NCBI GenBank assembly: GCA_031278835.1
Contig: JAITJP010000065.1
Coordinates: 1 to 8,400 of the forward strand
Source: Deltaproteobacteria bacterium
Lineage (GTDB): Bacteria > Desulfobacterota > Desulfarculia > Adiutricales > Adiutricaceae
DNA length: 8,400 nucleotides
Direction of reading: 5' to 3'
The notes below the pieces were generated by a model, which saw only the letters and a list, made by a program, of their open reading frames with translations, was not told where the DNA came from and made no database searches. Positions 1 through 5,939 of the stretch are shown piece by piece. Position numbers and translations under genes: made by a program. Numbering within the stretch: the stretch's first letter is position 1; each line of letters starts with the position of its first letter.

Positions 1-56
1 GTCTATTAGTCAAGGCTCCCGGGCCATAATTGGGAGAAAAGAGTCCATTATTTTGA

Positions 57-270
57 CCGCGGCGCCCTTGGTTAAAAAAAGCGGCCAATTCGGCCAAGCC
101 CATGGCCCGACGCGGAAAAAAGTTGAAAAAGCGACCAATTCGGCCAAGCCCATGGCCCGCCGCGGAAAAAACTTGAAAAAACGGCCAAGTCGGCCGGGCC
201 CATGGCCCGACGCGGCCTTGGTTGAAAGGCGGCCAATTTGGCCAGGCTCATTGCCTGACGTGGGAAAAAA
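57..270. repeat. Tandem array of ~50-bp GGCC-rich repeats running into the 3' end of lptG
   Basis: Four units lie head to tail: 81-130, 131-180, 181-228 and 229-270, with a partial unit at about 57-80. Units 1 and 2 differ at 3 of 50 positions. Unit 4 differs from unit 1 at roughly 7-8 of 42 positions and contains the lptG stop codon (248-250). Read on the minus strand, downstream of lptG, units 1 and 2 each present a GC-rich block ending in a GGCC-5 nt-GGCC inverted repeat (GGTC/GGCC in unit 2), followed by two short T runs. They therefore resemble repeated intrinsic terminators. The period is not a multiple of three, so the array is not a coding repeat. Ending lptG transcripts is an inference. 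Confidence 0.85.
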
Positions 271-1351
271 GGTACAAACTCATAAGCCCAAAAAAACAGT
301 TGGGCAACCAAGCCGAGATGAGCGGCGGGATAAGCCCGGAGTAACCAAGGGAGCGGGAAATCTCCTGGGCCACCATGTAAACGAAAGATAGGGTTAGGCC
401 CCAAACCAGGCCCAAGGCCACGCTGCCGCCTTTTTCCCGCCAAAAACCAATCGGCAAGCCCACCAAAACCATGATCAGGGAAATAAAGGGCGTGGCCATC
501 TTGAAATGGAGATCGACCAACTGCCGGACGGGCGAAAAACCCTCGGATTCCAAGTTGTGGATGGTCTCGTTTAGGGCCAAGACGTTCATTTCGTTGGTGT
601 TTTGTTCGGCCCGGCGGCCCAGGCCCGGGGGCGGGGAGGGGTGTTCGGGTAAGAAAGTTTCCTCGTATTCGTTAAAAATGTAAGTTAAGGGTCTATCTCT
701 TGATTCATATTGGTATAGTTTTTCCTTTACGCCAAATAATCTAAGTCCGTTTGGAGAGAAAAAACCGCGTTCGGCTTCTATTCTTTTATTTAAATATAAA
801 TTGGGATCCAAAATAATTATGGTAAGCCCCAGGGCCAGTTTTCTGGCCTCATCATAGGAATCCATGTGCTCATAAAGGCGTAGATCTTTTAGCCAAACGT
901 TTTCCACCGTCTGGGAATCTATGAGGGTTTGGCGGTTTCTGACCTGGACTTCCCAGAGATGGTTGGTGTAGCGGCTGGTGTAAGGGGTGACGAGATTGCC
1001 TACCAAAAAAACGGCCACGCTTAACAAAAAGCCCGAAACCAAAAGGGGCCAGGACAATCGATACAGGCTGACCCCGCTGCCTTTGAAAGCGATGATCTCG
1101 GAGTTTCTGGCCATCAAAACCAGGCTTATCAGAATCGAGGCCAAGGTGGCCACGGGGGCCAAAAGAACCAAGATGGTCGGAATCTGGGCCAGAAAAAAGA
1201 GTATTATCGAATGGATGGGGATATCCTGGGTAATGAAATCCGAGATCTTTTCGATAAAATCCACGACCAGATACAAGGTCACGAAGCCAAAAAGGCAGGT
1301 CGCCAAGTGCTTAAAATACAAGGTCGCCAGATATCGGGAGATTACGCTCAT
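248..1351 (-). CDS. lptG: LptG-like LPS export permease (YjgP/YjgQ family)
   Basis: This is one of the two transmembrane subunits of the LptB2FG ABC transporter, which extracts LPS from the inner membrane and feeds it to LptC/LptA. Three hydrophobic segments (about residues 15-35, 50-83, 101-123) are followed by a periplasmic beta-jellyroll-like region (about 125-280) and three more segments (about 286-303, 311-331, 343-364). The family signature ARNSEIIAFKGSGVSLYRL follows TM2. The start at 1351 (ATG) is preferred over an in-frame GTG at 1357, because GAGAGGTGA lies just upstream at ideal spacing. That gives 367 aa, normal for the family. The gene starts two bases after the lptF stop, so the two are probably translationally coupled. 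Residues about 180-236 are encoded by an AT-rich patch. LptF and LptG are homologues; G is assigned from second position and sequence feel. Confidence 0.92.
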   Translation of the reverse strand: MSVISRYLATLYFKHLATCLFGFVTLYLVVDFIEKISDFITQDIPIHSIILFFLAQIPTILVLLAPVATLASILISLVLMARNSEIIAFKGSGVSLYRLSWPLLVSGFLLSVAVFLVGNLVTPYTSRYTNHLWEVQVRNRQTLIDSQTVENVWLKDLRLYEHMDSYDEARKLALGLTIIILDPNLYLNKRIEAERGFFSPNGLRLFGVKEKLYQYESRDRPLTYIFNEYEETFLPEHPSPPPGLGRRAEQNTNEMNVLALNETIHNLESEGFSPVRQLVDLHFKMATPFISLIMVLVGLPIGFWREKGGSVALGLVWGLTLSFVYMVAQEISRSLGYSGLIPPLISAWLPNCFFGLMSLYLFSHVRQ

Positions 1352-1353
1352 TT

Positions 1354-1362
1354 TCACCTCTC
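1354..1362 (-). promoter_or_regulatory. Ribosome binding site of lptG, overlapping the lptF stop
   Basis: Minus-strand GAGAGGTGA matches the anti-SD complement AGGAGGTGA at 7 of 9 positions. It sits two bases before the ATG at 1351 and includes the lptF stop TGA. It supports the ATG rather than the GTG at 1357, which lies inside it. Confidence 0.7.
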
Positions 1363-2559
1363 CCGACGATCGTCTTTAACGTCCTTGGAAAAACGGCCAA
1401 AAAACCCTTTGATGGTTTTTAGCGTTTCCTTGGGATCCAAGGGCGTGGTGGTATTGACGCCCATCAGTAACCAGACGGCCACGGCCCCGACGATGCCCAC
1501 CGGGACCCATATGGAATAGCCCGGCGACACGTAGGTCATTTCCCCCAGCATCCAGCCGATGGTAAAGAGAAAATAGTAGATCACGAATATGGCCAAACCG
1601 ATGGCCAAGCCGAAATTTCGGCCTTTGGTCCTAAAGCTCGCCCCCAGGGGCATGCCGATGATGGCCATGAGAAAACAAGCCAGCGGCATGGAAAAACGCC
1701 GGTAATACTCCATATAGAAGTTTTGGGAATAGGGTATGTTATTTTTTATCCGGCGGGCCGCCTCGCCAAAAAGCCGACCGGTTGGCAGATCTTGCCTGCG
1801 GAATGACGATGAGCTGGTCCCCCCGGCAAACTCCGGCCCGGGGGAGATTTTAAGTTCATAGACGTCAAAAAATATGCTGTCAACCGAGGATTTTTGCGTG
1901 TAAAACCGGTCGATCACCCCGTCGAAAAGCCTAAAAAGCAAAAGGTTGGAGGTGGAATCGATGTCCAAAATCCCGGATCTGGCCACGATGACGGAATTTT
2001 CAAAGTCCGACCTACGATCGTTTATGACCACGTTACTCATCGTTTCGGTGGTGGAGGTGGGCAGCTGGCCCACGTAAATGGTCAAGCCCGGAAAGTCCCT
2101 GACAAAGACCTGTTCCTTTATGGCCAGATCGGCCCTGGCTTTGGCCAAGGTCAAAAGTTCGTCCCTAAATTTCGGGTTGGCCGCCGGGGTTACGTAGATA
2201 TTGAATAGGCCGGTCAAAATGGCCGTGACCAAGCCAAAGCAAACGACCGGGGAAAGGAGCTGGTAGAGGGAGAGGCCGGAACTTTTCAAAACCGTCAGTT
2301 CGGAATCGGCGCTCATCCTAAGGAAGGTGGTTAAGCAGGCCAATAAGGTGGCCATGGGGATTGAGTAATCGAGCATCCGGGGCAGGATCAAAATGAAGAT
2401 CCTAAAGACCAAAGTCGTGCCCACGCCTTTATTTAGCACCAGATCGGTCAAGGACATGAATCTGGCCATCAACAGCACGAATGAAAAAATCAACAAGTTG
2501 ACCAAGAAAGATGGAACTATTTCGGCCAGTATGCTGTTATTGACGATGCTTGGGCGCAT
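1354..2559 (-). CDS. lptF: LptF-like LPS export permease (YjgP/YjgQ family)
   Basis: Partner of LptG in the LptB2FG inner-membrane LPS transporter. The 401 residues show hydrophobic segments at about 16-36, 48-80 and 101-123, then a large periplasmic domain (about 125-285) of jellyroll type, then segments at about 290-306, 316-340 and 349-367. The characteristic LRMSADSELTVLKSSGLSLYQL lies between TM2 and TM3, and MPLACFLMAIIGMPLG opens the second membrane half. A charged tail (about 375-401) is predicted cytoplasmic. The ATG at 2559 is preceded by GAGG seven bases upstream (2567-2570). It follows mltG after a 127-bp gap holding a 38-bp duplication and precedes lptG directly, the usual lptF-lptG order. 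Length is a little above the common 350-400 aa. Confidence 0.93.
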   Translation of the reverse strand: MRPSIVNNSILAEIVPSFLVNLLIFSFVLLMARFMSLTDLVLNKGVGTTLVFRIFILILPRMLDYSIPMATLLACLTTFLRMSADSELTVLKSSGLSLYQLLSPVVCFGLVTAILTGLFNIYVTPAANPKFRDELLTLAKARADLAIKEQVFVRDFPGLTIYVGQLPTSTTETMSNVVINDRRSDFENSVIVARSGILDIDSTSNLLLFRLFDGVIDRFYTQKSSVDSIFFDVYELKISPGPEFAGGTSSSSFRRQDLPTGRLFGEAARRIKNNIPYSQNFYMEYYRRFSMPLACFLMAIIGMPLGASFRTKGRNFGLAIGLAIFVIYYFLFTIGWMLGEMTYVSPGYSIWVPVGIVGAVAVWLLMGVNTTTPLDPKETLKTIKGFFGRFSKDVKDDRRER

Positions 2560-2620
2560 CCCTTAACCTCGGAGGGAAATTGATTTGGTTGGGATCGAAA
2601 GCCCAATAAGATAGTCGCCG

Positions 2621-2696
2621 CCCCCAAACGGGCCAATGGGCCGCGAGGCCATGGCCGGCCCCCAAACGGGCCGTTTGGCCGCGAGGTTATGACCCG
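2621..2696. repeat. 38-bp tandem duplication overlapping the mltG stop codon
   Basis: Two adjacent 38-bp units, 2621-2658 and 2659-2696, both open with CCCCCAAACGGGCC and share GGCCGCGAGG. They differ at about 7 of 38 positions. The second unit contains the mltG stop (2687-2689). It also holds a perfect dyad, CCAAACGG and CCGTTTGG around 2670, able to form a 7-bp stem with a 3-nt loop in the mltG-lptF transcript. The matching stem in the first unit is largely lost. Whether the hairpin attenuates or stabilises the mRNA cannot be told. Confidence 0.8.
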
Positions 2697-3775
2697 CCCC
2701 TTTGGTAACGGTTGACCATGCGGTTATGTTCGGCCAGGGTCTCGGAGAAGTGATGGGTGCCATCATTTTTGGAGACGAAGTATAGGTACTTTCCGGGGGA
2801 GGGGTTCAAAACGGCTTTTATGGCTTCCTCGCCCGGGTTGGCGATGGGGCCGGGCGGCAAGCCGTTTATGACGTAGGTATTGTACGCGTGCTTGGTTTCC
2901 AGATCGGCCCGGGTCAAATTCCCGTTAAAATTCGGCAGCCCATATATGACCGTGGGATCGGTCTGCAGGCGCATCTTTTTCTGGAGCCGGTTAAAGAAAA
3001 CCGTGGCGATCATGGGCCTTTCGTTAACCGCCCCCGTTTCCTTTTCCACGATCGAGGCCATGGTCAACACTTCGTTTAGGCTAAGGCCCTTGGTGGCGGC
3101 GATGGAATCGTATTTTTCCCAAACTTTTTTGAAATGGTCGGTCATGGTTTTGACGATGGTTTTAAGCGGCGTGCCTTTCGGAAAACTGTAGGTCTCGGGA
3201 AAAAGATAACCTTCCAAGGTGTTGGCCGAAAAACCCAGGGAATTAATGAAACTTCTATCGTGGCAAAGCGCCAAAAAATCGTTACCGTCGCCTAGGCCCG
3301 AAGCCTCAATGGACCTGGCGATGTCCCTCATGTTCCAGCCCTCGGGAACGGTGAAGGGATAGAATTTGAAGTTGCCTTTTTCTAAACTGGATATGTTTTC
3401 CCAAACGCTTAACGAGGGATCGACGATCTGCTCGCCGGCCTTGATGTTGACCGGTTTTTTTAGCCTCGAGCGGATCCTTACGGCCCACATAAAGGCGTCG
3501 GTGGATTTAATGACCCCGGCCTTGTAAAGTAACTCGGCGGTTTGGGCGTTGGTGGATCCCTGGGGGATGGTGACCAGGATCTCCCGACTGGTCTCCTCGG
3601 GGGCCAGAAAGTTACTGCCGTAACGCAACACGGCCAAAAAGGCCAGTAACAGTCCGATGACGACCGCCAAGCCAATTATCCCGATAAAGCGCCCAATCAA
3701 ACTCGGCCCGGATTTGAGCTTTCCGGCTGGAAGCTTTAAGGATTTAAGGGGCATGCCCTTTTGTTTGTCTGACAT
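2687..3775 (-). CDS. mltG: Endolytic murein transglycosylase MltG (YceG-like)
   Basis: Membrane-anchored lytic transglycosylase that cleaves nascent peptidoglycan strands and is thought to set glycan length by terminating synthesis. The 362 residues begin with a short basic cytoplasmic segment and one transmembrane helix (about 27-50). A LysM-like part follows (about 65-130), then the YceG catalytic domain. Family motifs are intact: LEGYLFPETY (187-196), ASIVEKE (240-246, carrying the catalytic glutamate), NRLQKKMRLQTDPTVIYG (262-279), YNTYVINGLPPGPIANPG (298-315) and a C-terminal YFV...H.FS...EHN stretch. Length is typical. The ATG at 3775 has only a weak GAG upstream. It starts 32 bp after the ruvX stop in an AT-rich spacer, so it is probably co-transcribed with ruvX and possibly boosted by an internal promoter. 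The stop codon lies in a 38-bp duplicated unit. Confidence 0.96.
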   Translation of the reverse strand: MSDKQKGMPLKSLKLPAGKLKSGPSLIGRFIGIIGLAVVIGLLLAFLAVLRYGSNFLAPEETSREILVTIPQGSTNAQTAELLYKAGVIKSTDAFMWAVRIRSRLKKPVNIKAGEQIVDPSLSVWENISSLEKGNFKFYPFTVPEGWNMRDIARSIEASGLGDGNDFLALCHDRSFINSLGFSANTLEGYLFPETYSFPKGTPLKTIVKTMTDHFKKVWEKYDSIAATKGLSLNEVLTMASIVEKETGAVNERPMIATVFFNRLQKKMRLQTDPTVIYGLPNFNGNLTRADLETKHAYNTYVINGLPPGPIANPGEEAIKAVLNPSPGKYLYFVSKNDGTHHFSETLAEHNRMVNRYQRGGS

Positions 3776-3786
3776 GTTATCTCGCG

Positions 3787-3800
3787 ATTATAAAATTATA
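3787..3800 (-). promoter_or_regulatory. Possible -10 elements in the ruvX-mltG spacer
   Basis: The 32-bp spacer contains two TATAAT hexamers on the minus strand (3800-3795 and 3792-3787), 12-20 bp before the mltG ATG. No good -35 hexamer is visible at 16-18 bp. The initiation point would also fall almost at the start codon, giving a leaderless or very short leader. Weak support; the AT-rich spacer alone could produce the matches. Confidence 0.2.
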
Positions 3801-3807
3801 GGGATAT

Positions 3808-4248
3808 TCATACAGTTTCTAAGCGCTTTCTTTCCAAAAAGGCCAAATAACCGTCTAAAATAATGGCCGCGGCCATCTTGTCGATGGATTTTAGCCTCTG
3901 GGCCCGACTAAGCCCGGCTTGGTCAAAGACCCGATCGGCCATGGCCGTGGTCAGCCTCTCGTCGTAAGTATCGACCTCAAGGCCAAAGCGCGTCCTAAGC
4001 TCGTGGGCCAAGGAAAGAGCCCTCTGGGCTGGCGCGCCCATGGAACCGTCGGAGTTTTTCGGTAATCCCAATACCACCAGCGTTGCCCCCCTTTGTTTGA
4101 CCAAATCGTTTACGGCTTCCATAAAGGGGCCGTGGGGTTTTCGGTTAAGGACGGTCACGGGCTGGGCGGTCAAGCCCAAGGGGTCGGTCGCGGCCACGCC
4201 CACGCGTTTTTCGCCCAAGTCAAGCGCCACAATGATAGGCCTTTCCAA
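3808..4248 (-). CDS. ruvX: RuvX/YqgF-family predicted RNase H-fold nuclease
   Basis: Small cytoplasmic RNase H-like nuclease. The family is annotated as a putative Holliday junction resolvase, and in E. coli YqgF is tied to 16S rRNA 5' end maturation. With the start chosen here it has 146 residues, normal for the family. Acidic motifs are present: ALDLGEKRVGVAATD (Asp10), VVLGLPKNSDGSMG (58-71), TYDERLTT (94-101, acidic Asp/Glu) and SIDKMAAAIILDGYL (Asp123). The start is uncertain. TTG at 4248 has GGAGAG four bases upstream. ATGs at 4281, 4311 and 4452 are in frame but lack an SD, and the upstream ones lie in a tandem repeat that encodes no family sequence. It heads the series ruvX-mltG-lptF-lptG. 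The reading frame stays open through the repeats, so automated calls may add up to 68 spurious residues. Confidence 0.95.
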   Translation of the reverse strand: MERPIIVALDLGEKRVGVAATDPLGLTAQPVTVLNRKPHGPFMEAVNDLVKQRGATLVVLGLPKNSDGSMGAPAQRALSLAHELRTRFGLEVDTYDERLTTAMADRVFDQAGLSRAQRLKSIDKMAAAIILDGYLAFLERKRLETV

Positions 4249-4258
4249 ATAACTCTCC
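4249..4258 (-). promoter_or_regulatory. Ribosome binding site deciding the ruvX start
   Basis: Minus-strand GGAGAG (4258-4253) followed by TTAT and TTG at 4248 gives standard spacing. It makes TTG the best-supported start over the SD-less ATG at 4281. Confidence 0.5.
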
Positions 4259-4275
4259 AAAACGCTTAAAGTTAG

Positions 4276-4475
4276 GCCCATTTTTGGGGCCCAAAAAAGC
4301 AAGGCGCCCATAAAAGGCCATCGGCCCAGGGGGGCGGGCAAATGGGCCCATTTTCGGGGCCCAAAAAACCAAGGCGCCCACAAAAGGCCATCGGCCCGGG
4401 GGGCGGGCAAATGGGCTAATTTTTTGGGGGCCCAAAAAAGCAAGGCGCCCATAAAAGGCCAGCGGCCCGGGGCGA
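4276..4475. repeat. ~70-bp tandem repeat, 2.9 copies, at the 5' edge of ruvX
   Basis: Units lie at 4276-4345 (70 bp), 4346-4414 (69 bp) and 4415-about 4475 (partial and more diverged). Units 1 and 2 differ by three substitutions and one indel. Each carries a GGGGCCC plus A-run core, an AGGCGCCCA core and a run of G/C (CCC.GGGGGGCGGGC). GGGCCC copies can pair with each other across short loops. The first unit includes an ATG in the ruvX frame (4281), and the second repeats it (4351). If the upstream promoter candidate is right, the array lies in the ruvX leader. The length changes by one base between units, so it is not a coding repeat, although two minus-strand frames happen to be open. Confidence 0.85.
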
Positions 4476-4520
4476 CAAAAAGGCGCCAAGCCTAGTTAAG
4501 CTGCCGATGGCCAGTTGCTA

Positions 4521-4550
4521 ATTTTATCATCATGGTCAACATTAAAACAA
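4521..4550 (-). promoter_or_regulatory. Candidate promoter for ruvX-mltG-lptFG
   Basis: The minus strand shows TTGTTT (4550-4545), an 18-bp gap and TAAAAT (4526-4521). The gap ends in TGA, giving an extended -10 (TGATAAAAT). The predicted start, near 4514, would place the whole 70-bp repeat array in the leader. The -35 is a weak match, so this is a moderate guess. Confidence 0.35.
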
Positions 4551-4902
4551 GTGTTTGTCGCGATATTAATCCATAATGACCTAGAATAATAATGGTCTTA
4601 AAGACGGTTTAAGTTTCCGAGCCCATCGGTCGCGGCTATAGAGAGTTGGCCCAAAAATTTAAGACTCAATACCAAAAAATGACCAATAAAGGCTAACGAG
4701 ATTTCTTGTTTTCCTTAATTAAAATTTCTTGTCAAATATATCATACTATTTTTCCTAAAGTTAACCGCTTTGGTCCCGTCCAATTTAGACAAAATTGAAC
4801 CCTTCTGGCCCAAAAAGGCTGGCCAAAGGGGGTCAGTTGGCCTGGCTAAAAGGAAACCTTTGGTCATTACGCGTTTAAGCCCAAGCCGGCCGGGCCCCGT
4901 TA

Positions 4903-4911
4903 TGGTATAAT
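4903..4911 (+). promoter_or_regulatory. Extended -10 promoter upstream of the glycosyltransferase
   Basis: TGGTATAAT is a perfect TGnTATAAT extended -10 element. No TTGACA-like hexamer sits 17 bp upstream (the position reads AAGCCG), as is common for extended -10 promoters. Transcription would begin near 4918, leaving a leader of about 155 nt before the GTG at 5075. Confidence 0.5.
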
Positions 4912-5027
4912 TTAAAATGGTTATTTGGGTTTGGCATTTTTTTTTAAGCCAGGTCCATGGGGCTTTATTTAAGGCCCTTTGGTCAGGCGTTGGCGTTTGG
5001 CGTTGTCTTTATTTAAGTGAAAGATTT

Positions 5028-5054
5028 ATTAAAAATTTGAGTGATTAAAAATTT
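5028..5054. repeat. 11-bp direct repeat just before the glycosyltransferase RBS
   Basis: ATTAAAAATTT occurs at 5028-5038 and again at 5044-5054, a 16-bp period, ending nine bases before the SD. It could be a regulator site or only AT-rich leader sequence. No matching factor is recognised. Confidence 0.6.
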
Positions 5055-5062
5055 AACCCTTT

Positions 5063-5067
5063 GGGAG
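5063..5067 (+). promoter_or_regulatory. RBS deciding the glycosyltransferase GTG start
   Basis: GGGAG is followed by seven bases and GTG at 5075. The in-frame ATG at 5081 would be 13 bases away, too far for a normal SD, so GTG is preferred. Confidence 0.7.
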
Positions 5068-5074
5068 AAGCTTA

Positions 5075-5857
5075 GTGGCCATGTCCATTGACATCGTTAT
5101 CTTGACTAAAAATGAGTCTAAAAACCTGCCCGCTTGTTTGGCCAGCTTTAGGGGTTTGGGCCAGGCGGTCATCATCGACGACGGGAGCTTGGACGGCACG
5201 GGCCAAATCGCCAAAGAAGCCGGGGCCTTGGTCTACGAGCGCGTCCTGGACGATTTTTCCAGCCAAAGAAATTACGCCCTGGAGGTCTCCAAGTCCGATT
5301 GGGTATTTTTTTTGGACGCCGATGAGAGGTTTACCCCGGAATTAATCGAGGCGGTGAAAGGTCACGTCGAGGGGCCAAGGCAGGCGGGGCGGGTCTTAAG
5401 GAAAAATTTCGCCTTCGGTCGGAAGTTTCGCTTTGGCCACTTGGCCCCGGACCGGGTGACCAGGCTTTTTCCCAAAGGCGAGGTCAAATGGGTTGGCGAG
5501 GTCCACGAGAGGGCCGAAACGGGCTTACCCGTAAAGGACCTGGACGGCCATCTATTTCACCTGACCTATCGGGACTGGGAACATTTTTTGGGCAAAATGG
5601 AGCGTTACGCCCGGGTCTGGGCTTACGAGGCGGCCAAAAAGGGGAAAAAATGCGGCGTTTTCGGGGCCCTGGCCAAATGCTGGGCCAATTTCTTTAAAAA
5701 CCAGGTCCTTAAATTGGGTATTTTGGACGGCCCCTTCGGGTGGGCGGTTAACGCCGTCAGCGCTTATTACACCTTGAGTAAATACTTGATCCTAAGTAGC
5801 CTGTGTCCCGGCCAAGGGCCCGAGAAAAAAGCCGACGAGACTAAGGAGCTTAAGTAA
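5075..5857 (+). CDS. Family-2 glycosyltransferase, LPS-core beta-1,4-glucosyltransferase type
   Basis: The 260-residue protein opens with the GT-A nucleotide-sugar fold: DIVILTKNESKNL (6-18), VIIDDGSLDGT (32-42), DDFSSQRNYALE (59-70) and the metal-binding FFLDADERF (78-86; DAD at 81-83). VGEVHE (140-145) follows in the acceptor half. This pattern matches the WaaE/LgtF-like group that adds glucose to the LPS/LOS inner core, with UDP-sugar as the likely donor. The C-terminal part (about 200-245) has hydrophobic and amphipathic stretches suggesting peripheral contact with the inner membrane, and the last 15 residues are charged. The GTG start is supported by its SD. It is transcribed alone, divergent from the LPS export operon and convergent with the NifA-like gene. 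Acceptor and sugar are inferred, and a role in another surface glycan is possible. Confidence 0.9.
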   Translation: MAMSIDIVILTKNESKNLPACLASFRGLGQAVIIDDGSLDGTGQIAKEAGALVYERVLDDFSSQRNYALEVSKSDWVFFLDADERFTPELIEAVKGHVEGPRQAGRVLRKNFAFGRKFRFGHLAPDRVTRLFPKGEVKWVGEVHERAETGLPVKDLDGHLFHLTYRDWEHFLGKMERYARVWAYEAAKKGKKCGVFGALAKCWANFFKNQVLKLGILDGPFGWAVNAVSAYYTLSKYLILSSLCPGQGPEKKADETKELK

Positions 5858-5909
5858 AACCCCCCAAAAATGCCCACGGGCCAAGCGAAAAAACCCGCGG
5901 GGCCCCCCA

Positions 5910-5939
5910 GCTAGGCATTTCGCCCACGAAAGGCCTAGC
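5910..5939. terminator. Strong hairpin between convergent genes, probable shared terminator
   Basis: GCTAGGC (5910-5916) pairs with GCCTAGC (5933-5939). After an A/G mismatch, TTTCG (5918-5922) pairs with CGAAA (5927-5931) around the loop CCCA. The 12 paired bases lie between two converging genes and overlap the stop codon of the minus-strand regulator. No clean T run follows on either strand; the plus side has only GTTTAA. It may be a terminator, an mRNA 3' stabiliser, or both. Confidence 0.5.

Larger units (their letters stand above)
4476..5074. other. Divergent intergenic region, no gene seen
   Basis: About 600 bp between ruvX (leftward) and the glycosyltransferase (rightward). No ORF with coding character was found. 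The left part (about 4520-4760) is AT-rich. It includes candidate promoters for each side, a GGCCAA/TTGGCC inverted repeat (4821-4826 and 4837-4842), a triple GGCGTT repeat (4986-5004) and an 11-bp direct repeat (5028-5054). The extent of the leaders is inferred. Confidence 0.6.

Noticed and set aside
57..270. CRISPR array
   Set aside because: The units are contiguous tandem repeats without unique spacers, and no cas gene is present.
53..391. Plus-strand open frame of 112 codons
   Set aside because: It runs through the 50-bp repeats, whose period is not a multiple of three, and then antisense to the lptG 3' end. The product is low-complexity and has no RBS.
2880..3191. Plus-strand frame antisense to mltG
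   Set aside because: Shadow of the intact MltG reading frame; no independent evidence. The same holds for antisense frames over lptF, lptG and the NifA-like gene.
4276..4475. Mobile element or attachment site
   Set aside because: No transposase or integrase, no target-site duplication, and the copies differ by small slippage-type changes.
4220..4489. Minus-strand open frame over the 70-bp repeats
   Set aside because: Repeat-encoded low-complexity peptide, out of frame with ruvX and overlapping its start. It has no SD.
4729..4757. TTGTCA / TTGACA hexamers as a promoter
   Set aside because: No acceptable -10 hexamer at 16-18 bp on either strand.
4931..4950. Sigma-54-like promoter (TTGGCA followed by GC)
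   Set aside because: The GG and GC dinucleotides are 13 bases apart instead of 10, and the spacer is a T run.
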